From contig NZ_JNFA01000028.1 of NCBI RefSeq assembly GCF_000766865.1, forward strand, positions 151,133 through 215,132: DNA of 64,000 bases. The letters run 5' to 3'. This document shows positions 37,988-47,265 of the stretch, piece by piece. Source of the DNA: Listeria booriae. GTDB taxonomy: Bacteria > Bacillota > Bacilli > Lactobacillales > Listeriaceae. Made by a program: the position numbers and the translations under genes. Numbering within the stretch: position 1 is the first letter of the stretch; each line of letters begins with the position of its first letter. The notes beneath the pieces are model-generated. The model did not search any database, was not told the DNA's origin, and saw only the letters and a program-made list of their open reading frames with translations.

Positions 37988-38012
37988 GTTTCTGTTTTTA
38001 GAATTAGGGTAA
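37988..38012 (+). promoter_or_regulatory. Sigma-B-like promoter of bilEA
   Basis: GTTT (37988-37991), 15 bp, GGGTAA (38007-38012) resembles the GTTT-N13-15-GGGWAT general-stress promoter. The bilE operon is known to be sigma-B-dependent in L. monocytogenes, which supports the call. Confidence 0.6.
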
Positions 38013-38049
38013 CAAATAAACATGCTTAATTAGGAAAGGGAAGTGACCC

Positions 38050-39024
38050 ATGATACGCTTTGAAAAAGTAACGAAACAATATCAAAACGGCGAACATGCA
38101 GTCAATAATGTGGATTTAAATATTAAAGACGGTGAATTTTTCGTTTTTATCGGTCCTAGTGGTTGCGGGAAAACAACGACTTTAAAGATGATTAACCGCC
38201 TCATTCCGCTGACGACAGGAACCATTTATATTGATGAAAAACGAATTAGCGACTATAACATTCACGAACTGCGCTGGAACATTGGCTACGTACTACAGCA
38301 AATCGCGCTTTTTCCACATATGACGATTGAGGAGAACATCGCGATTGTGCCAGAACTGAAGAAATGGGATAAAGACAAGATTCATCAGCGGATTACCGAA
38401 TTGCTAGATAGCGTTGGTTTAGATGCGGAAAGCTACCGTAATCGTAAGCCTGCCGAGCTTTCTGGTGGGGAGCAGCAACGCGTGGGCGTAGTTCGTGCCT
38501 TAGCCGCCGATCCCGAAATTATCCTGATGGATGAGCCATTTAGCGCGCTTGACCCGATCAGCCGCCAGAAACTACAACAAGACATGATTGTACTACAACG
38601 CAAAATTAAGAAAACAATCGTTTTTGTTACGCATGACATGCAAGAAGCCTTGATGCTAGGCGACCGAATCTGCATCATGAAAGACGGCGAAGTAGTACAA
38701 TGCGACACGCCAAATGAAATTTTACAAAACCCAGCCAACGAATTCGTGCAAAATTTCTTAGAATCAGGTAACGTGAACAAACACGTGCTATCTTCTAAGT
38801 TCACCGTACGCGATATGGTAGAACAAGGTTACTTTGACGCGCAGAAAGTTGATGGCGAAGCAGATTTTGCAGAAACGATTGCCGTGGAAGTATTATTACA
38901 ACAATTGGCGAATCAAACGGTAGTATCAGTGGAACGAGACGGTAAAGCAGTTGGGCTTATTACACAACAACACGTCATTCAATTTTTGGCGAACCAGCTG
39001 GCAAGGGAAGGTGAGCACGTATGA
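38050..39024 (+). CDS. bilEA: BilE/OpuC-type transporter ATPase
   Basis: This 324-residue ATPase has Walker A GPSGCGKTT, signature LSGGEQQR, Walker B IILMDEPFSALD and the QLRWNIGYVLQQ-like region of quaternary-amine transporters. The C-terminal part (about 250-320) resembles a single remnant CBS region, shorter than the tandem CBS of OpuCA. It overlaps bilEB by ATGA. BilE confers bile resistance in L. monocytogenes; an osmolyte role is also possible. Confidence 0.85.
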   Translation: MIRFEKVTKQYQNGEHAVNNVDLNIKDGEFFVFIGPSGCGKTTTLKMINRLIPLTTGTIYIDEKRISDYNIHELRWNIGYVLQQIALFPHMTIEENIAIVPELKKWDKDKIHQRITELLDSVGLDAESYRNRKPAELSGGEQQRVGVVRALAADPEIILMDEPFSALDPISRQKLQQDMIVLQRKIKKTIVFVTHDMQEALMLGDRICIMKDGEVVQCDTPNEILQNPANEFVQNFLESGNVNKHVLSSKFTVRDMVEQGYFDAQKVDGEADFAETIAVEVLLQQLANQTVVSVERDGKAVGLITQQHVIQFLANQLAREGEHV

Positions 39025-40535
39025 GTAAGCTAATCGACACGTTTCAGGTGCGACAAGACGCTTTATGGGCCGCTTTAGTTCAGCACATTGAATTATCCTT
39101 CGTCTCCTTATTCATCGCTGTATTCATCGCTGTGCCGCTTGGAATCTATTTAACCAACCATAAACGCGCCGCGGAACCAATTATTCAAGTCACGGCAATT
39201 TTACAAACGATTCCTTCACTCGCGTTACTCGGTTTGCTAATTCCGCTCGTTGGGATTGGAACTTTTCCGGCGATTATTGCGCTTGTCATCTATGCACTGC
39301 TGCCAATTTTGCGAAATACATATACAGGGATTAAAGAAATCGACCCAGTATTAATTGAAGCAGCACAAGCCATGGGGATGAACCGTTGGAAACAACTATA
39401 CAAAGTGCAATTACCGCTCGCTATGCCAGTTATTATGGCCGGGGTTCGTACGGCGATGGTCTTAATCATCGGAACGGCGACACTCGCAGCCCTAATCGGA
39501 GCCGGCGGACTTGGGGACTTAATTTTGCTAGGAATCGATCGCAACGACAACAGCCTTATCTTGCTCGGAGCCATTCCAGCAGCCCTACTCGCAATCTTAT
39601 TCGACGTCATTTTGCGCTACATGGAAAAAGCGTCGTTCAAACGCACCTTAATCACGATTACAGGCGCATTAGTCATAACTGCGAGCATTATCATCGTCCC
39701 ATATTTCACCCAACCACAAAAAGAACTAGTCATCGCTGGGAAGCTTGGATCAGAACCTGAAATCTTAATCAATATGTACAAACAACTCATCGAAAACGAC
39801 ACAGATCTAAAAGTAACCGTCAAACCGAACTTAGGAAAGACCAGTTTCGTGTTTAACGCTCTAAAATCAGGCGATGTTGACATTTATCCAGAGTTCACCG
39901 GAACCGTCCTAGAAACCTTCTTAAAAGTCCCTGCTAAGAGCCATGATCCAAACGAAGTATACGAACAAGCCCGCGCAGGCCTTGCCAAAGAAGACAACAT
40001 GACATTCCTAAAACCGATGAAGTACAACAACACATATGCCGTCGCAGTTTCCAATGAATTTTCCAAAGCATATAATCTTGAAACAATTTCGGACTTGCAA
40101 TCTGTGCAAAGCGCCGTCAAAGCAGGATTTACGCTAGAATTCACCGATCGCGATGATGGCTACAAAGGCTTGCAGAAGCTCTACAAACTGAAATTCGACT
40201 CACTGAAAACAATGGAGCCAAAATTGCGCTACACCGCTTTGAAAGCAGGCGACATCAACACATTGGATGCCTACTCTACAGACAGCGAAATCGCGCAATA
40301 CAAGTTGAAAGTATTAAAAGACGACAAACAATTATTCCCGCCATATCAAGGTGCACCGCTAATGCTCACATCAACCATCAAGAAATACCCAGAAATCAAG
40401 GCACCACTTGAGAAATTAGCCGATAAAATCACCGACCAAGAAATGAGCGAGATGAACTACGAGGTCAACGTCAAAGGCAAATCCGCCGAAGAAGTTGCCA
40501 AAGCATATTTACAAAAAGAAGGATTAATTAAATAG
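39021..40535 (+). CDS. bilEB: BilE permease fused to substrate-binding domain
   Basis: This 504-residue fusion has an OpuCB-like permease (about 1-205) with the EAA loop AAQAMGMNRWKQL, one more helix near 212-230, and an extracellular OpuAC-type binding domain (about 235-500) including KLGSEPEILINMYKQLIE and DIYPEFTGT. The length and fusion match BilEB as remembered from L. monocytogenes. The binding domain is thus tethered, so no separate lipoprotein is needed. Confidence 0.88.
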   Translation: MSKLIDTFQVRQDALWAALVQHIELSFVSLFIAVFIAVPLGIYLTNHKRAAEPIIQVTAILQTIPSLALLGLLIPLVGIGTFPAIIALVIYALLPILRNTYTGIKEIDPVLIEAAQAMGMNRWKQLYKVQLPLAMPVIMAGVRTAMVLIIGTATLAALIGAGGLGDLILLGIDRNDNSLILLGAIPAALLAILFDVILRYMEKASFKRTLITITGALVITASIIIVPYFTQPQKELVIAGKLGSEPEILINMYKQLIENDTDLKVTVKPNLGKTSFVFNALKSGDVDIYPEFTGTVLETFLKVPAKSHDPNEVYEQARAGLAKEDNMTFLKPMKYNNTYAVAVSNEFSKAYNLETISDLQSVQSAVKAGFTLEFTDRDDGYKGLQKLYKLKFDSLKTMEPKLRYTALKAGDINTLDAYSTDSEIAQYKLKVLKDDKQLFPPYQGAPLMLTSTIKKYPEIKAPLEKLADKITDQEMSEMNYEVNVKGKSAEEVAKAYLQKEGLIK

Positions 40536-40538
40536 CAT

Positions 40539-40586
40539 AAAAATAAGCTGGGCAGTGTTTATAGACACCGCCTAGCTTATTTTTTA
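40539..40586. terminator. Bidirectional terminator after bilEB
   Basis: AAATAAGCT-GGGC pairs with GCC-TAGCTTATTT around an AGTGT/ACACC inner stem, with T runs on both strands. Confidence 0.75.
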
Positions 40587-40588
40587 CA

Positions 40589-40948
40589 CTAATATCCTGT
40601 TTCTACCGAAGCGTTTACAATATACATCAAGTCGTTCTTATCCGCTTTGTCAGCAAGGAAAATACCGCTCGTTGTTACCATTCCGCCCGCCATAGTTTCT
40701 ACAGTCACGGTGCCATAAGGAATAATCGCCTTAATCGCATCATGATCTAGTAACTCAGCGTCACAAGGCAAGGCCAATTTCACATTAACGACCATATTGT
40801 TCAAGTCGCCATCCGGAAGAAAAGCCTCGATACCTGGCATTGAATTCGTAAATATCGCATGGCGCACCGCTCGAACAGCAGCTTTCGTAATATCTTGACC
40901 ATGCACATCCACACCGAATCCTGTCTGAATAAATACAATTTTCTCCAT
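40589..40948 (-). CDS. Lin0512-family protein
   Basis: This 119-residue protein fits the small Lin0512 family: IQTGFGVDVHGQD near the N terminus, KAAVRAVRHAI, and a GTVTVETMAGGMVTTSGI strand pair. Its function is unknown. It follows the MarR gene by 12 bases in the same direction, so the two form an operon in which the regulator probably controls the pair. Confidence 0.8.
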   Translation of the reverse strand: MEKIVFIQTGFGVDVHGQDITKAAVRAVRHAIFTNSMPGIEAFLPDGDLNNMVVNVKLALPCDAELLDHDAIKAIIPYGTVTVETMAGGMVTTSGIFLADKADKNDLMYIVNASVETGY

Positions 40949-40960
40949 CCAATCACACTC

Positions 40961-41407
40961 CTATTTAAAAAATGCGAAGCCTGGTCGTTCTTTTGCATAT
41001 TGCTCTAATACGTTCATCCAAACCTTGCCCTCTGGATCATCGCCAGCCGACAATGCAGCAGCCATTTGACGTCGCTGTGCCTCCCCAAGCTCAGCTTCAA
41101 TCATTTGTCCAGCTTCCGTCAAAAAGACGCATCGCACCCGTTTATCCAATTCAGAAGGTTCAATCGTGATGTATCCCTTTTCCTTAAGTTCTAACAACGG
41201 CTGATGTAACGCCTGTTTCGAAACTTCCAGCAAAGTCAACAACTCATTCATTTTAACACCCGGAGAACGCGCCACAAAAAACAAAATCCGATGATGCGTC
41301 CGCGTAATGTCATACTTGCCAATAAGCCTGTCTGCCGTTTCCACAAACGTCTTGTACGCGAAATAAAATAGAGCGATCTGCTGATTTAATCGATCCTCTT
41401 TATCCAT
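40961..41407 (-). CDS. MarR-family transcriptional regulator
   Basis: This 148-residue winged-helix protein has ITRTHHRILFFVARSPGVKMNELLTLLEVSKQALHQPL (the recognition helix region), then the wing with KRVRCVFLTEAG. It is the first gene of a two-gene operon with the Lin0512 protein. The start ATG follows AAGGGGATAG. The effector is unknown. Confidence 0.88.
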   Translation of the reverse strand: MDKEDRLNQQIALFYFAYKTFVETADRLIGKYDITRTHHRILFFVARSPGVKMNELLTLLEVSKQALHQPLLELKEKGYITIEPSELDKRVRCVFLTEAGQMIEAELGEAQRRQMAAALSAGDDPEGKVWMNVLEQYAKERPGFAFFK

Positions 41408-41542
41408 AAACTATCCCCTTTTTACAAAAGATAAATTTAGTATAGCACAAATTACGAAAAGTAGGAATGTGTGACAAAAAATCATAATAAGGGTATGAAT
41501 TTGTTCATTCAGGGGTATAGTTTTATAAAGGAGTGATGAATC

Positions 41543-41983
41543 ATGGGAAATAAATATACACGAATCTTAGTCGCGCTGGACGGTTCCAAACAAGCCGAAA
41601 TCGCCTTTTTAAAAGCAGTAGAACTAGCCAAAGCAACAGGTGCCAAACTTGGTATCGCAAGTATCGTTGACGTCCGCTCATTCTCACCGAACCTATCTTA
41701 TGACGGCGTACTCGAACAATTGGCTACCGAAGAAGCCACCGCCAGACTCGCCGAATACAAAGAACTCGCCGAAAAAGCCGAAGTCACAAGCGTAACCACC
41801 TTTTTAGAAGCCGGCAATCCAAAAACACTACTAGCTCGCGACATCCCAGCCGAATTCGACGCCGACGTACTTATTTGCGGAGCAACAGGCCTCAATCGCA
41901 TTGAAAAAATCGTTCTCGGAAGCGTCTCAGCTTACGTTTTACAACACGCCATATGCGACGTATTAGTAGTCCGCGAAAAATAA
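41543..41983 (+). CDS. Universal stress protein (UspA family)
   Basis: This 146-residue single-domain protein begins RILVALDGSKQAEIAF and ends with the ATP-binding type motif GATGLNRIEKIVLGSVSAYV and ICDVLVV. It probably binds ATP and dimerises. GGAG precedes the ATG. Listeria genes of this class are often sigma-B-controlled, but no clear sigma-B promoter was found here. It is monocistronic. Confidence 0.93.
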   Translation: MGNKYTRILVALDGSKQAEIAFLKAVELAKATGAKLGIASIVDVRSFSPNLSYDGVLEQLATEEATARLAEYKELAEKAEVTSVTTFLEAGNPKTLLARDIPAEFDADVLICGATGLNRIEKIVLGSVSAYVLQHAICDVLVVREK

Positions 41984-42032
41984 AAAACGCAAGACATCAT
42001 GCTCTGGTGGGAGTTTGGATGTCTTGCGTTTT
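41984..42032. terminator. Bidirectional terminator
   Basis: AAAACGCAAGACATC (41984-41998) is fully complementary to GATGTCTTGCGTTTT (42018-42032), serving the converging usp and nucleoside transporter genes. Confidence 0.9.
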
Positions 42033-42033
42033 A

Positions 42034-43290
42034 TTAGTGTGTGATCTCCAAGTTTTTCATTTTTTCTGGTTCATGTTTGTAGCGGAATGTGAATTGGAAA
42101 ACGATGGCTAGAACGAGCGTGTAAGCCGCGAAAATCAGCCAAATCATTGTCCAGTCTTTCACGCCATCCACCGTAAAGTAATCAACTACCATGCCGCTCA
42201 AAATTGCGCCAACATAGGCACCGACTCCGTTTACCATCGTCATAAATAAGCCTTGCGCACTTGCCCGAATATCTTTGCTCACTTCTTGCTCCACGAAAAT
42301 CGCGCCAGAAATGTTGAAGAAATCAAAAGCACAGCCATAAACAATCATAGATAGTAGCAATAATACAGTACCAAACGGCGTCGGATCACCGAAAGCGAAC
42401 AATCCAAACCGCAATGTCCAAGCAATCATACTCACCAACATGACCGTTTTAATCCCATATCGCTTTAAGAAGAATGGAATAGCCAGAATAAACACGACCT
42501 CCGCCATTTGCGAAACCGATAATAAAATCGATGGATACTTCACAACTAAACTATCCGCAAACAGAGGATTCAAGCCAAAGTCATGTAAAAACGGGTTACC
42601 AAACGTATTCGTAATTTGCAAAACAGCTCCAAGCAACATTGCAAACAAGAAAAACACTGCCATTTTTGGCTTTTTAAAAAGAACGAAAGCATCGAGTCCG
42701 AGCATGCTGACCCAGCCTTGATTTTTCTTTTTGTTGGCAGTTGGAATGGAGGGCATCGTTAGGGAATACAGCGCTAACAACAAAGAGGCACCAGCGGCAA
42801 TATAAAGTTGCACATTGCTAAGCTCGAATTGGCCAAGACTGATCGTCCACATCGCGATAATAAAACCAACCGTACCAAAAACACGAATTGGCGGGAAATT
42901 AGTAACCGTATCAAGATTTGCTTTTTCCAAACAGAAATAAGAGACCGTATTAGAAAGCGCTAGTGTCGGCATAAAGAACATAGCGTTCACCAACATCACC
43001 CAAAACATCACTGTTGGGTCACTCACAGACGCCGCATAAAAGAGGGCACCAGCACAAATCAAGTGACACGCCGTATACAAATAATTCGCCTTAATCCACT
43101 TATCCGCAATAATCCCCATCAATGTCGGCATAATCACCGCGGCAATTCCTTTCGAACTATAAACAATCCCAACCTCCACACCCGAAAAACCGAGCGTGTT
43201 CAACATATACGAGCCGAGAGTTATGAGCCAGCTCCCCCAAATGAAATACTGCAAAAACGACATAAAACGAAGACGCGTTTTAATCCCCAT
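42034..43290 (-). CDS. Nucleoside:proton symporter, NupG/XapB-like (MFS)
   Basis: This 418-residue protein has 12 hydrophobic helices and starts with RLRFMSFLQYFIWGSWLITLG, typical of the NupG/XapB nucleoside symporters. FFNISGAIFVEQEV lies in the second half. It follows the purine nucleoside phosphorylase gene by 57 bases and has its own promoter. Import of purine nucleosides is inferred from family and neighbour. NupG function here is not identical to the nupC transporter at 33639, which belongs to another fold. Confidence 0.87.
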   Translation of the reverse strand: MGIKTRLRFMSFLQYFIWGSWLITLGSYMLNTLGFSGVEVGIVYSSKGIAAVIMPTLMGIIADKWIKANYLYTACHLICAGALFYAASVSDPTVMFWVMLVNAMFFMPTLALSNTVSYFCLEKANLDTVTNFPPIRVFGTVGFIIAMWTISLGQFELSNVQLYIAAGASLLLALYSLTMPSIPTANKKKNQGWVSMLGLDAFVLFKKPKMAVFFLFAMLLGAVLQITNTFGNPFLHDFGLNPLFADSLVVKYPSILLSVSQMAEVVFILAIPFFLKRYGIKTVMLVSMIAWTLRFGLFAFGDPTPFGTVLLLLSMIVYGCAFDFFNISGAIFVEQEVSKDIRASAQGLFMTMVNGVGAYVGAILSGMVVDYFTVDGVKDWTMIWLIFAAYTLVLAIVFQFTFRYKHEPEKMKNLEITH

Positions 43291-43307
43291 GATGTTTTTC
43301 CCTCCAA

Positions 43308-43336
43308 ATTATACAAACTTATTTTTATTTTGATAA
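43308..43336 (-). promoter_or_regulatory. Promoter of the nucleoside symporter
   Basis: On the minus strand TTATCA (43336-43331), 17 bp, TATAAT (43313-43308). The -35 lies in a 14-base motif that recurs at 44263-44276. Confidence 0.55.
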
Positions 43337-43347
43337 AAAGCGGTCAA

Positions 43348-44166
43348 TCAGAAACGTTCAACAATTTCCGCAACAAGTTTTAAGAAAGTAGCTTTTACAC
43401 GTTCGGCTGTTTCGATAACTTCATCATGGCTCAGTGGTTGGTCAAGAATGCCGCAAGCCATGTTCGTTAAGCAAGAGATACCAACAGTTTCAATCCCAGC
43501 ATGGCGGGCAATCAGAGCTTCTGGAACAGTAGACATTCCAACGGCATCAGCACCAAAACCGCGAATCATTCGAATTTCTGCAGGCGTTTCATATGTCGGG
43601 CCAGTCCACCAAGCATAAACACCTTCACGCAAAGTCACGTTTTGTGCTGTAGCAACGTCTTTCACGATACCGCGCAAACGCTTACTATAAACTTCCGAAA
43701 CATCTAAGAAACGCACGCCAAGATCCGGATTGTTTGGACCCATCAATGGATTGTTAGCCGTCAAATTAATATGATCGGTAATCAGCATCAAATCGCCAGG
43801 ATTAAAGTCGACATTCACCGCGCCGCAAGCATTCGTAATGATTAATTTCTCTACACCAAGCGCTTTCATCACACGAACAGGGAAAGTAACTTCATCCAGC
43901 GGGAAGCCCTCATAATAGTGGAACCGGCCTTTCATCGCAACGATTTGTTTGCCGCCAATTGTACCGATAACAAGCTCGTTCGCATGTCCCACAGCACCTG
44001 ATTTCGCAAAATGAGGAATATCGTTATACGGAATATGAATCGCATCCTCAATCGTATCCGCAAATGGCCCAAGTCCAGAACCTAAAATAATCCCGATCGT
44101 AGGTTTGACCGCCGTTAATGACTCAATATACGTTAAAGCCTCGTTAATGTGTTTTATTTCATGCAT
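43348..44166 (-). CDS. Purine nucleoside phosphorylase
   Basis: This 272-residue enzyme of the trimeric PNP family has GIILGSGLG, MKGRFHYYEG, ITNACGAVN, the substrate loop VYAWWTGPTYETPAEIRM and VGMSTVPEALIARHAG. It cleaves guanosine and inosine with phosphate. The ATG at 44166 with AGGAGG upstream is clearly the start; the reading frame stays open to 44439 but without a site and across the promoter. The symbol is punA or pnp in related genomes. It is divergent from a ROK repressor. Confidence 0.95.
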   Translation of the reverse strand: MHEIKHINEALTYIESLTAVKPTIGIILGSGLGPFADTIEDAIHIPYNDIPHFAKSGAVGHANELVIGTIGGKQIVAMKGRFHYYEGFPLDEVTFPVRVMKALGVEKLIITNACGAVNVDFNPGDLMLITDHINLTANNPLMGPNNPDLGVRFLDVSEVYSKRLRGIVKDVATAQNVTLREGVYAWWTGPTYETPAEIRMIRGFGADAVGMSTVPEALIARHAGIETVGISCLTNMACGILDQPLSHDEVIETAERVKATFLKLVAEIVERF

Positions 44167-44199
44167 GTTAATATCCTCCTTGTAAAATATATATTTGAT

Positions 44200-44250
44200 T
44201 TGTAAAACGCTTTCACAAGTAATTCTAGCATGAATAAATCCGAAAGTAAA
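44200..44250 (-). promoter_or_regulatory. Promoter and candidate cre site of the phosphorylase gene
   Basis: On the minus strand TTTACT (44250-44245), 17 bp, TAGAAT (44227-44222) with a TG extension. Just downstream, TTGTAAAACGCTTTCACAA (44200-44218 on plus) is a dyad matching the CcpA consensus at about 12 of 14 positions. Catabolite repression is likely; a LacI/ROK operator is the alternative. Confidence 0.55.
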
Positions 44251-44341
44251 TAACTTTTTTTCATTTTGATAAAAAGAGTTTGAAATTGCTTTTTTGGCGG
44301 GCATTTGATACATTTTTACTATACAAGAGGGGGTTATGGCG

Positions 44342-45532
44342 ATGGTCAGCAATATGTTGGAGTCGTTCCGAACTACACAAAATTCGAAAATTAAGAAGCT
44401 AAAAACATTATATAATCTAATTCGCAAACAAGAAGGCATAACGGTTGAGGAGCTACTTACCCAAACCGGGATGAAGCCTGCAACATGCGCGCGTTTGCTT
44501 GATGAATTGAGTAAAAATCACCTTATTAACAGTAATCAGCTTGGCGTTTCGACCGGCGGACGTAAGCCAATTTTATATCGAATTAATCCAGAACAAGCCT
44601 ACTTAATCGGCATAGAAGTGACGGATATTTATTCCACCATTGTTTTATCCGATTTGAATTTAAAAGAAATAGGCCATAAAAAAATCCAGATGGGTGATGA
44701 AAAGTCGATTTATAAACGATTAGATGTTTTTATCGCACAAACATTGGATTTGCTACAGGAATATGATAAATCGATGGACGATATTTTAGGCGTGGGAATT
44801 TCGGTGGATGACCTTTTTGATCAGGTGAATTATACCGAAGTGCAGCGGGAGGATATTGAAAGCTATTTGAAGGCGCAGCTTCCGACGTATATCATGGTTG
44901 GCAGTGGGGTGAACTTCGCGGCATTGGCCGAGTACCGCTTGCATTATTGGCAGACGAGTGACCGGTTTTTATTTACGACTGGCGATATTGAAATCCGGAG
45001 TGCGAAGATTGAGTCGGGCGTGGTGAACTCAGGACAAGGCGGCATGACAAACGCATTCGGGCATACAATCATTGACACGAATGGCTCCCGTTGCTACTGC
45101 GGCTCATACGGCTGCCTACACACATACAGCTCACTTCCAGCGATTAAAGCCGAAATACAGCAAAAACTAAAACGAGGCGAACCATCCTTACTATCCGAAC
45201 TAACAGATAATCCTGATACATTGGACTACTTCACGATTTTCCAAGCATTAGAACAAGGCGATCCAATGTGCGAAACTATTTTAAAAAATGCGGCATATTA
45301 CTATGGCATCGCGCTATCGAATTTAATTTTGACAACACAGCCAGACACCGTCGTTTGCGGCGGTACACTTGTCCCGAAAGCGACCTTTTTTGAAGACGTG
45401 AAGCGGACTGTGGAAGAACGGTTGCAAGCTTTTCCAAAAATAAATACGACGATCTATCCAGCGAAAGAATCATATGAAATTGTGGCCCAAGGTGCGGGCG
45501 GAATGGTTTTAGAGCGATTTTTGAGCGAATGA
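44342..45532 (+). CDS. ROK-family transcriptional repressor
   Basis: This protein of about 396 residues has an N-terminal winged helix (TVEELLTQTGMKPATCARLLDEL) and a ROK sugar-kinase-like domain with the zinc-type motif CYCGSYGCLHTYSS. The usual Glu after GCL is His. The kinase phosphate loop is degenerate, as in regulatory ROK members. The ATG at 44342 suits the AGAGGGGG site; ATG 44336 is only three bases from it. It is divergent from purine nucleoside genes, which are its most likely targets. Confidence 0.85.
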   Translation: MVSNMLESFRTTQNSKIKKLKTLYNLIRKQEGITVEELLTQTGMKPATCARLLDELSKNHLINSNQLGVSTGGRKPILYRINPEQAYLIGIEVTDIYSTIVLSDLNLKEIGHKKIQMGDEKSIYKRLDVFIAQTLDLLQEYDKSMDDILGVGISVDDLFDQVNYTEVQREDIESYLKAQLPTYIMVGSGVNFAALAEYRLHYWQTSDRFLFTTGDIEIRSAKIESGVVNSGQGGMTNAFGHTIIDTNGSRCYCGSYGCLHTYSSLPAIKAEIQQKLKRGEPSLLSELTDNPDTLDYFTIFQALEQGDPMCETILKNAAYYYGIALSNLILTTQPDTVVCGGTLVPKATFFEDVKRTVEERLQAFPKINTTIYPAKESYEIVAQGAGGMVLERFLSE

Positions 45533-45569
45533 AAAAACTAGGACGGGAGATTCTCCTTCCTAGTTTTTT
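45532..45569. terminator. Bidirectional terminator
   Basis: AAAAAACTAGGA pairs with TCCTAGTTTTTT, with an inner GGAG/CTCC stem, between two converging genes whose 3' ends touch it. Confidence 0.85.
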
Positions 45570-46423
45570 GCTAGTGATATTTCTTTTTTGTCACCCGGAT
45601 ATTCGTATAGAAACCAGGCGATTTTTTTCTGAATATCGGGACTCGCGAATAGCGTTCGGTGGTCGTATTCCTCGCCTTTATAGTAGCTTTCTAAGTATGC
45701 TTTTGCCTCGTTTTTGAAAATCAGACGAGAGCCGAATGCGCTTAAGACGGGGACGATGTCATCGGAGAAGCTGCCGTCGTCAATATTGCTAGCTATCGAA
45801 AGGACGAGTAAATCGGGATTAATTTTGGCACGGTTTTTTTCGTATTTTTGCAAGAGCGGGGTTGCTTTTGGAACGTCAGTGAATGCTAAATCGCCCTTAT
45901 TGTCGTCTGGATCTAAGTCATTGTACGGCGAACCGATGGCTACAAGGCGTTCTAAAGTCGGCGCTGTTTTGGCGTATTTCTGTGCATAGGTCGACAACAC
46001 AAGGCCGCCATTGGAATGACCAACACCATCGAACGCGGCGAATTTATACTTCTTCTGCAAGTCTTCCATCGCTAGCCTCAGCCAAATCGCTTGCTGTGTA
46101 ATGCTCGCATCAATACTATCGGCAAAACCTATTTGAACAATCGGATGCAGCGCTTTTTTGCTAAAAGTACCGTGATAAGTTAGCGCACCGTCCGTTCCAA
46201 TATGAAGTTTGATACGCTCGTTGGACGTGTGGTAATCATCTATAAAAACATCGCTAAAACCGTCCAATGTATCTGTACTTCCGCCAGTTCCATGAACGAG
46301 AATAAGCGCGTTTTGAGCAGAGAGGTTAGGCAGGTTTTTCATGTCTTGTTCTGTGGTTTTGTCCGTACTGCAACCAGCGAGCAAGAAGATAAGTAGTGCA
46401 ATGAATGTGACGCTTTTTTTCAT
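45560..46423 (-). CDS. DUF915-type alpha/beta-hydrolase lipoprotein
   Basis: This 287-residue protein has a lipoprotein signal (hydrophobic 5-15, lipobox LAGC with Cys18), then ALILVHGTGGS, the nucleophile elbow GHSNGG, an acid near SDDIVP and a His in YDHRTLF. It resembles the DUF915 surface hydrolases of Listeria and lactobacilli. It should be anchored outside the membrane; the substrate is unknown. The triad looks complete. It has no obvious operon partner. Confidence 0.85.
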   Translation of the reverse strand: MKKSVTFIALLIFLLAGCSTDKTTEQDMKNLPNLSAQNALILVHGTGGSTDTLDGFSDVFIDDYHTSNERIKLHIGTDGALTYHGTFSKKALHPIVQIGFADSIDASITQQAIWLRLAMEDLQKKYKFAAFDGVGHSNGGLVLSTYAQKYAKTAPTLERLVAIGSPYNDLDPDDNKGDLAFTDVPKATPLLQKYEKNRAKINPDLLVLSIASNIDDGSFSDDIVPVLSAFGSRLIFKNEAKAYLESYYKGEEYDHRTLFASPDIQKKIAWFLYEYPGDKKEISLAKN

Positions 46424-46497
46424 GGGTGATGAGTCCTTTCTTGATAAGTTGTGGTTATGTAAAGTCTAGCATAGAAGGAGTTGCGTTTCAAATAAGC

Positions 46498-46540
46498 AAA
46501 AAAGAGTTTGAGCATCATCTACTGCATGCTCAAACTCTTT
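46498..46540 (-). terminator. Terminator of the Ig-like protein gene
   Basis: AAAGAGTTTGAGCAT (46501-46515) and ATGCTCAAACTCTTT (46526-46540) form a perfect 15-bp stem. On the minus strand it ends in TTTTTTT. Confidence 0.85.
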
Positions 46541-46541
46541 C

Positions 46542-47153
46542 TCATTTCACCGTTACATAGATTGTTTTCTCAGCAGTTAAGCCGTAGAAATTCGATGCGG
46601 TGTATGTTACGAAATATTTTCCGGGGATATTCGTATTTAAATCGCTGGCCTTAACATGAAGGAAAATCCGGATGTCGCCTGCAAGTTCGTCGAAAGCTGA
46701 CACATTTTTTATGAAATCAAAATCGGTACCGCGTGTAATGGTCGCATCTTGTGCTTCGATAATTGGTTTAGCAACGACATTGACTTCGACGCGGCGCTCT
46801 TTCCAACGGCCATCGGGGGCAATGGCGCGGTAGGTCACGTGGTATGTTCCGACTTTGCTCGTGTCGACATCGTTTTCTGTTACTAAAATCGAAGGTGTTA
46901 AATCGATATGGTTGTCATCGTCGTAAGCAGTTAACGAAATCGGTGGCATCATTGGGTCGAAAATCGTGTTTTTCTCAACGAAATAGCGATGGGCATGCAA
47001 GGAAATTCCTTTGATGCGGTCGCTGCCAGAGATTAATAAATCGTGTTTTTCGGGAATTGTTTTCGCTTTGACATTGCGGTGTGCGAGGCTAGTTGGAAGC
47101 AATAATAGGACGGCAGATGTAACGAGGGCTGTTGTGGTTAATTTTTTATACAT
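46542..47153 (-). CDS. Secreted protein with Ig-like domains
   Basis: This 203-residue protein has a signal peptide (about 1-30, cleavage after VKA) and two bacterial Ig-like domains of the DUF5011/Big-3 type seen in Listeria surface proteins. The first ends with VGTYHVTYRAIAPDG, the second with IPGKYFVTYTASNFYG. No LPXTG, lipobox or membrane anchor is present, so it is predicted to be released. The ATG at 47153 with TAGGAG upstream is used. It may bind other surface proteins or host molecules; no direct clue. Confidence 0.8.
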   Translation of the reverse strand: MYKKLTTTALVTSAVLLLLPTSLAHRNVKAKTIPEKHDLLISGSDRIKGISLHAHRYFVEKNTIFDPMMPPISLTAYDDDNHIDLTPSILVTENDVDTSKVGTYHVTYRAIAPDGRWKERRVEVNVVAKPIIEAQDATITRGTDFDFIKNVSAFDELAGDIRIFLHVKASDLNTNIPGKYFVTYTASNFYGLTAEKTIYVTVK

Positions 47154-47265
47154 GTTTGTTTTCACTCCTAGTAATCGTATACTAACATTATACATCGAAA
47201 TGGGATAAAAAGGTGTTAAATAATGCACATGATTGCGATTTTTTTGTGTACTTTTCGACACAAAT

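Noticed and set aside
41491..41518. GGGTAT boxes upstream of the universal stress gene as a sigma-B promoter
   Set aside because: No GTTT element at the required distance from either box.
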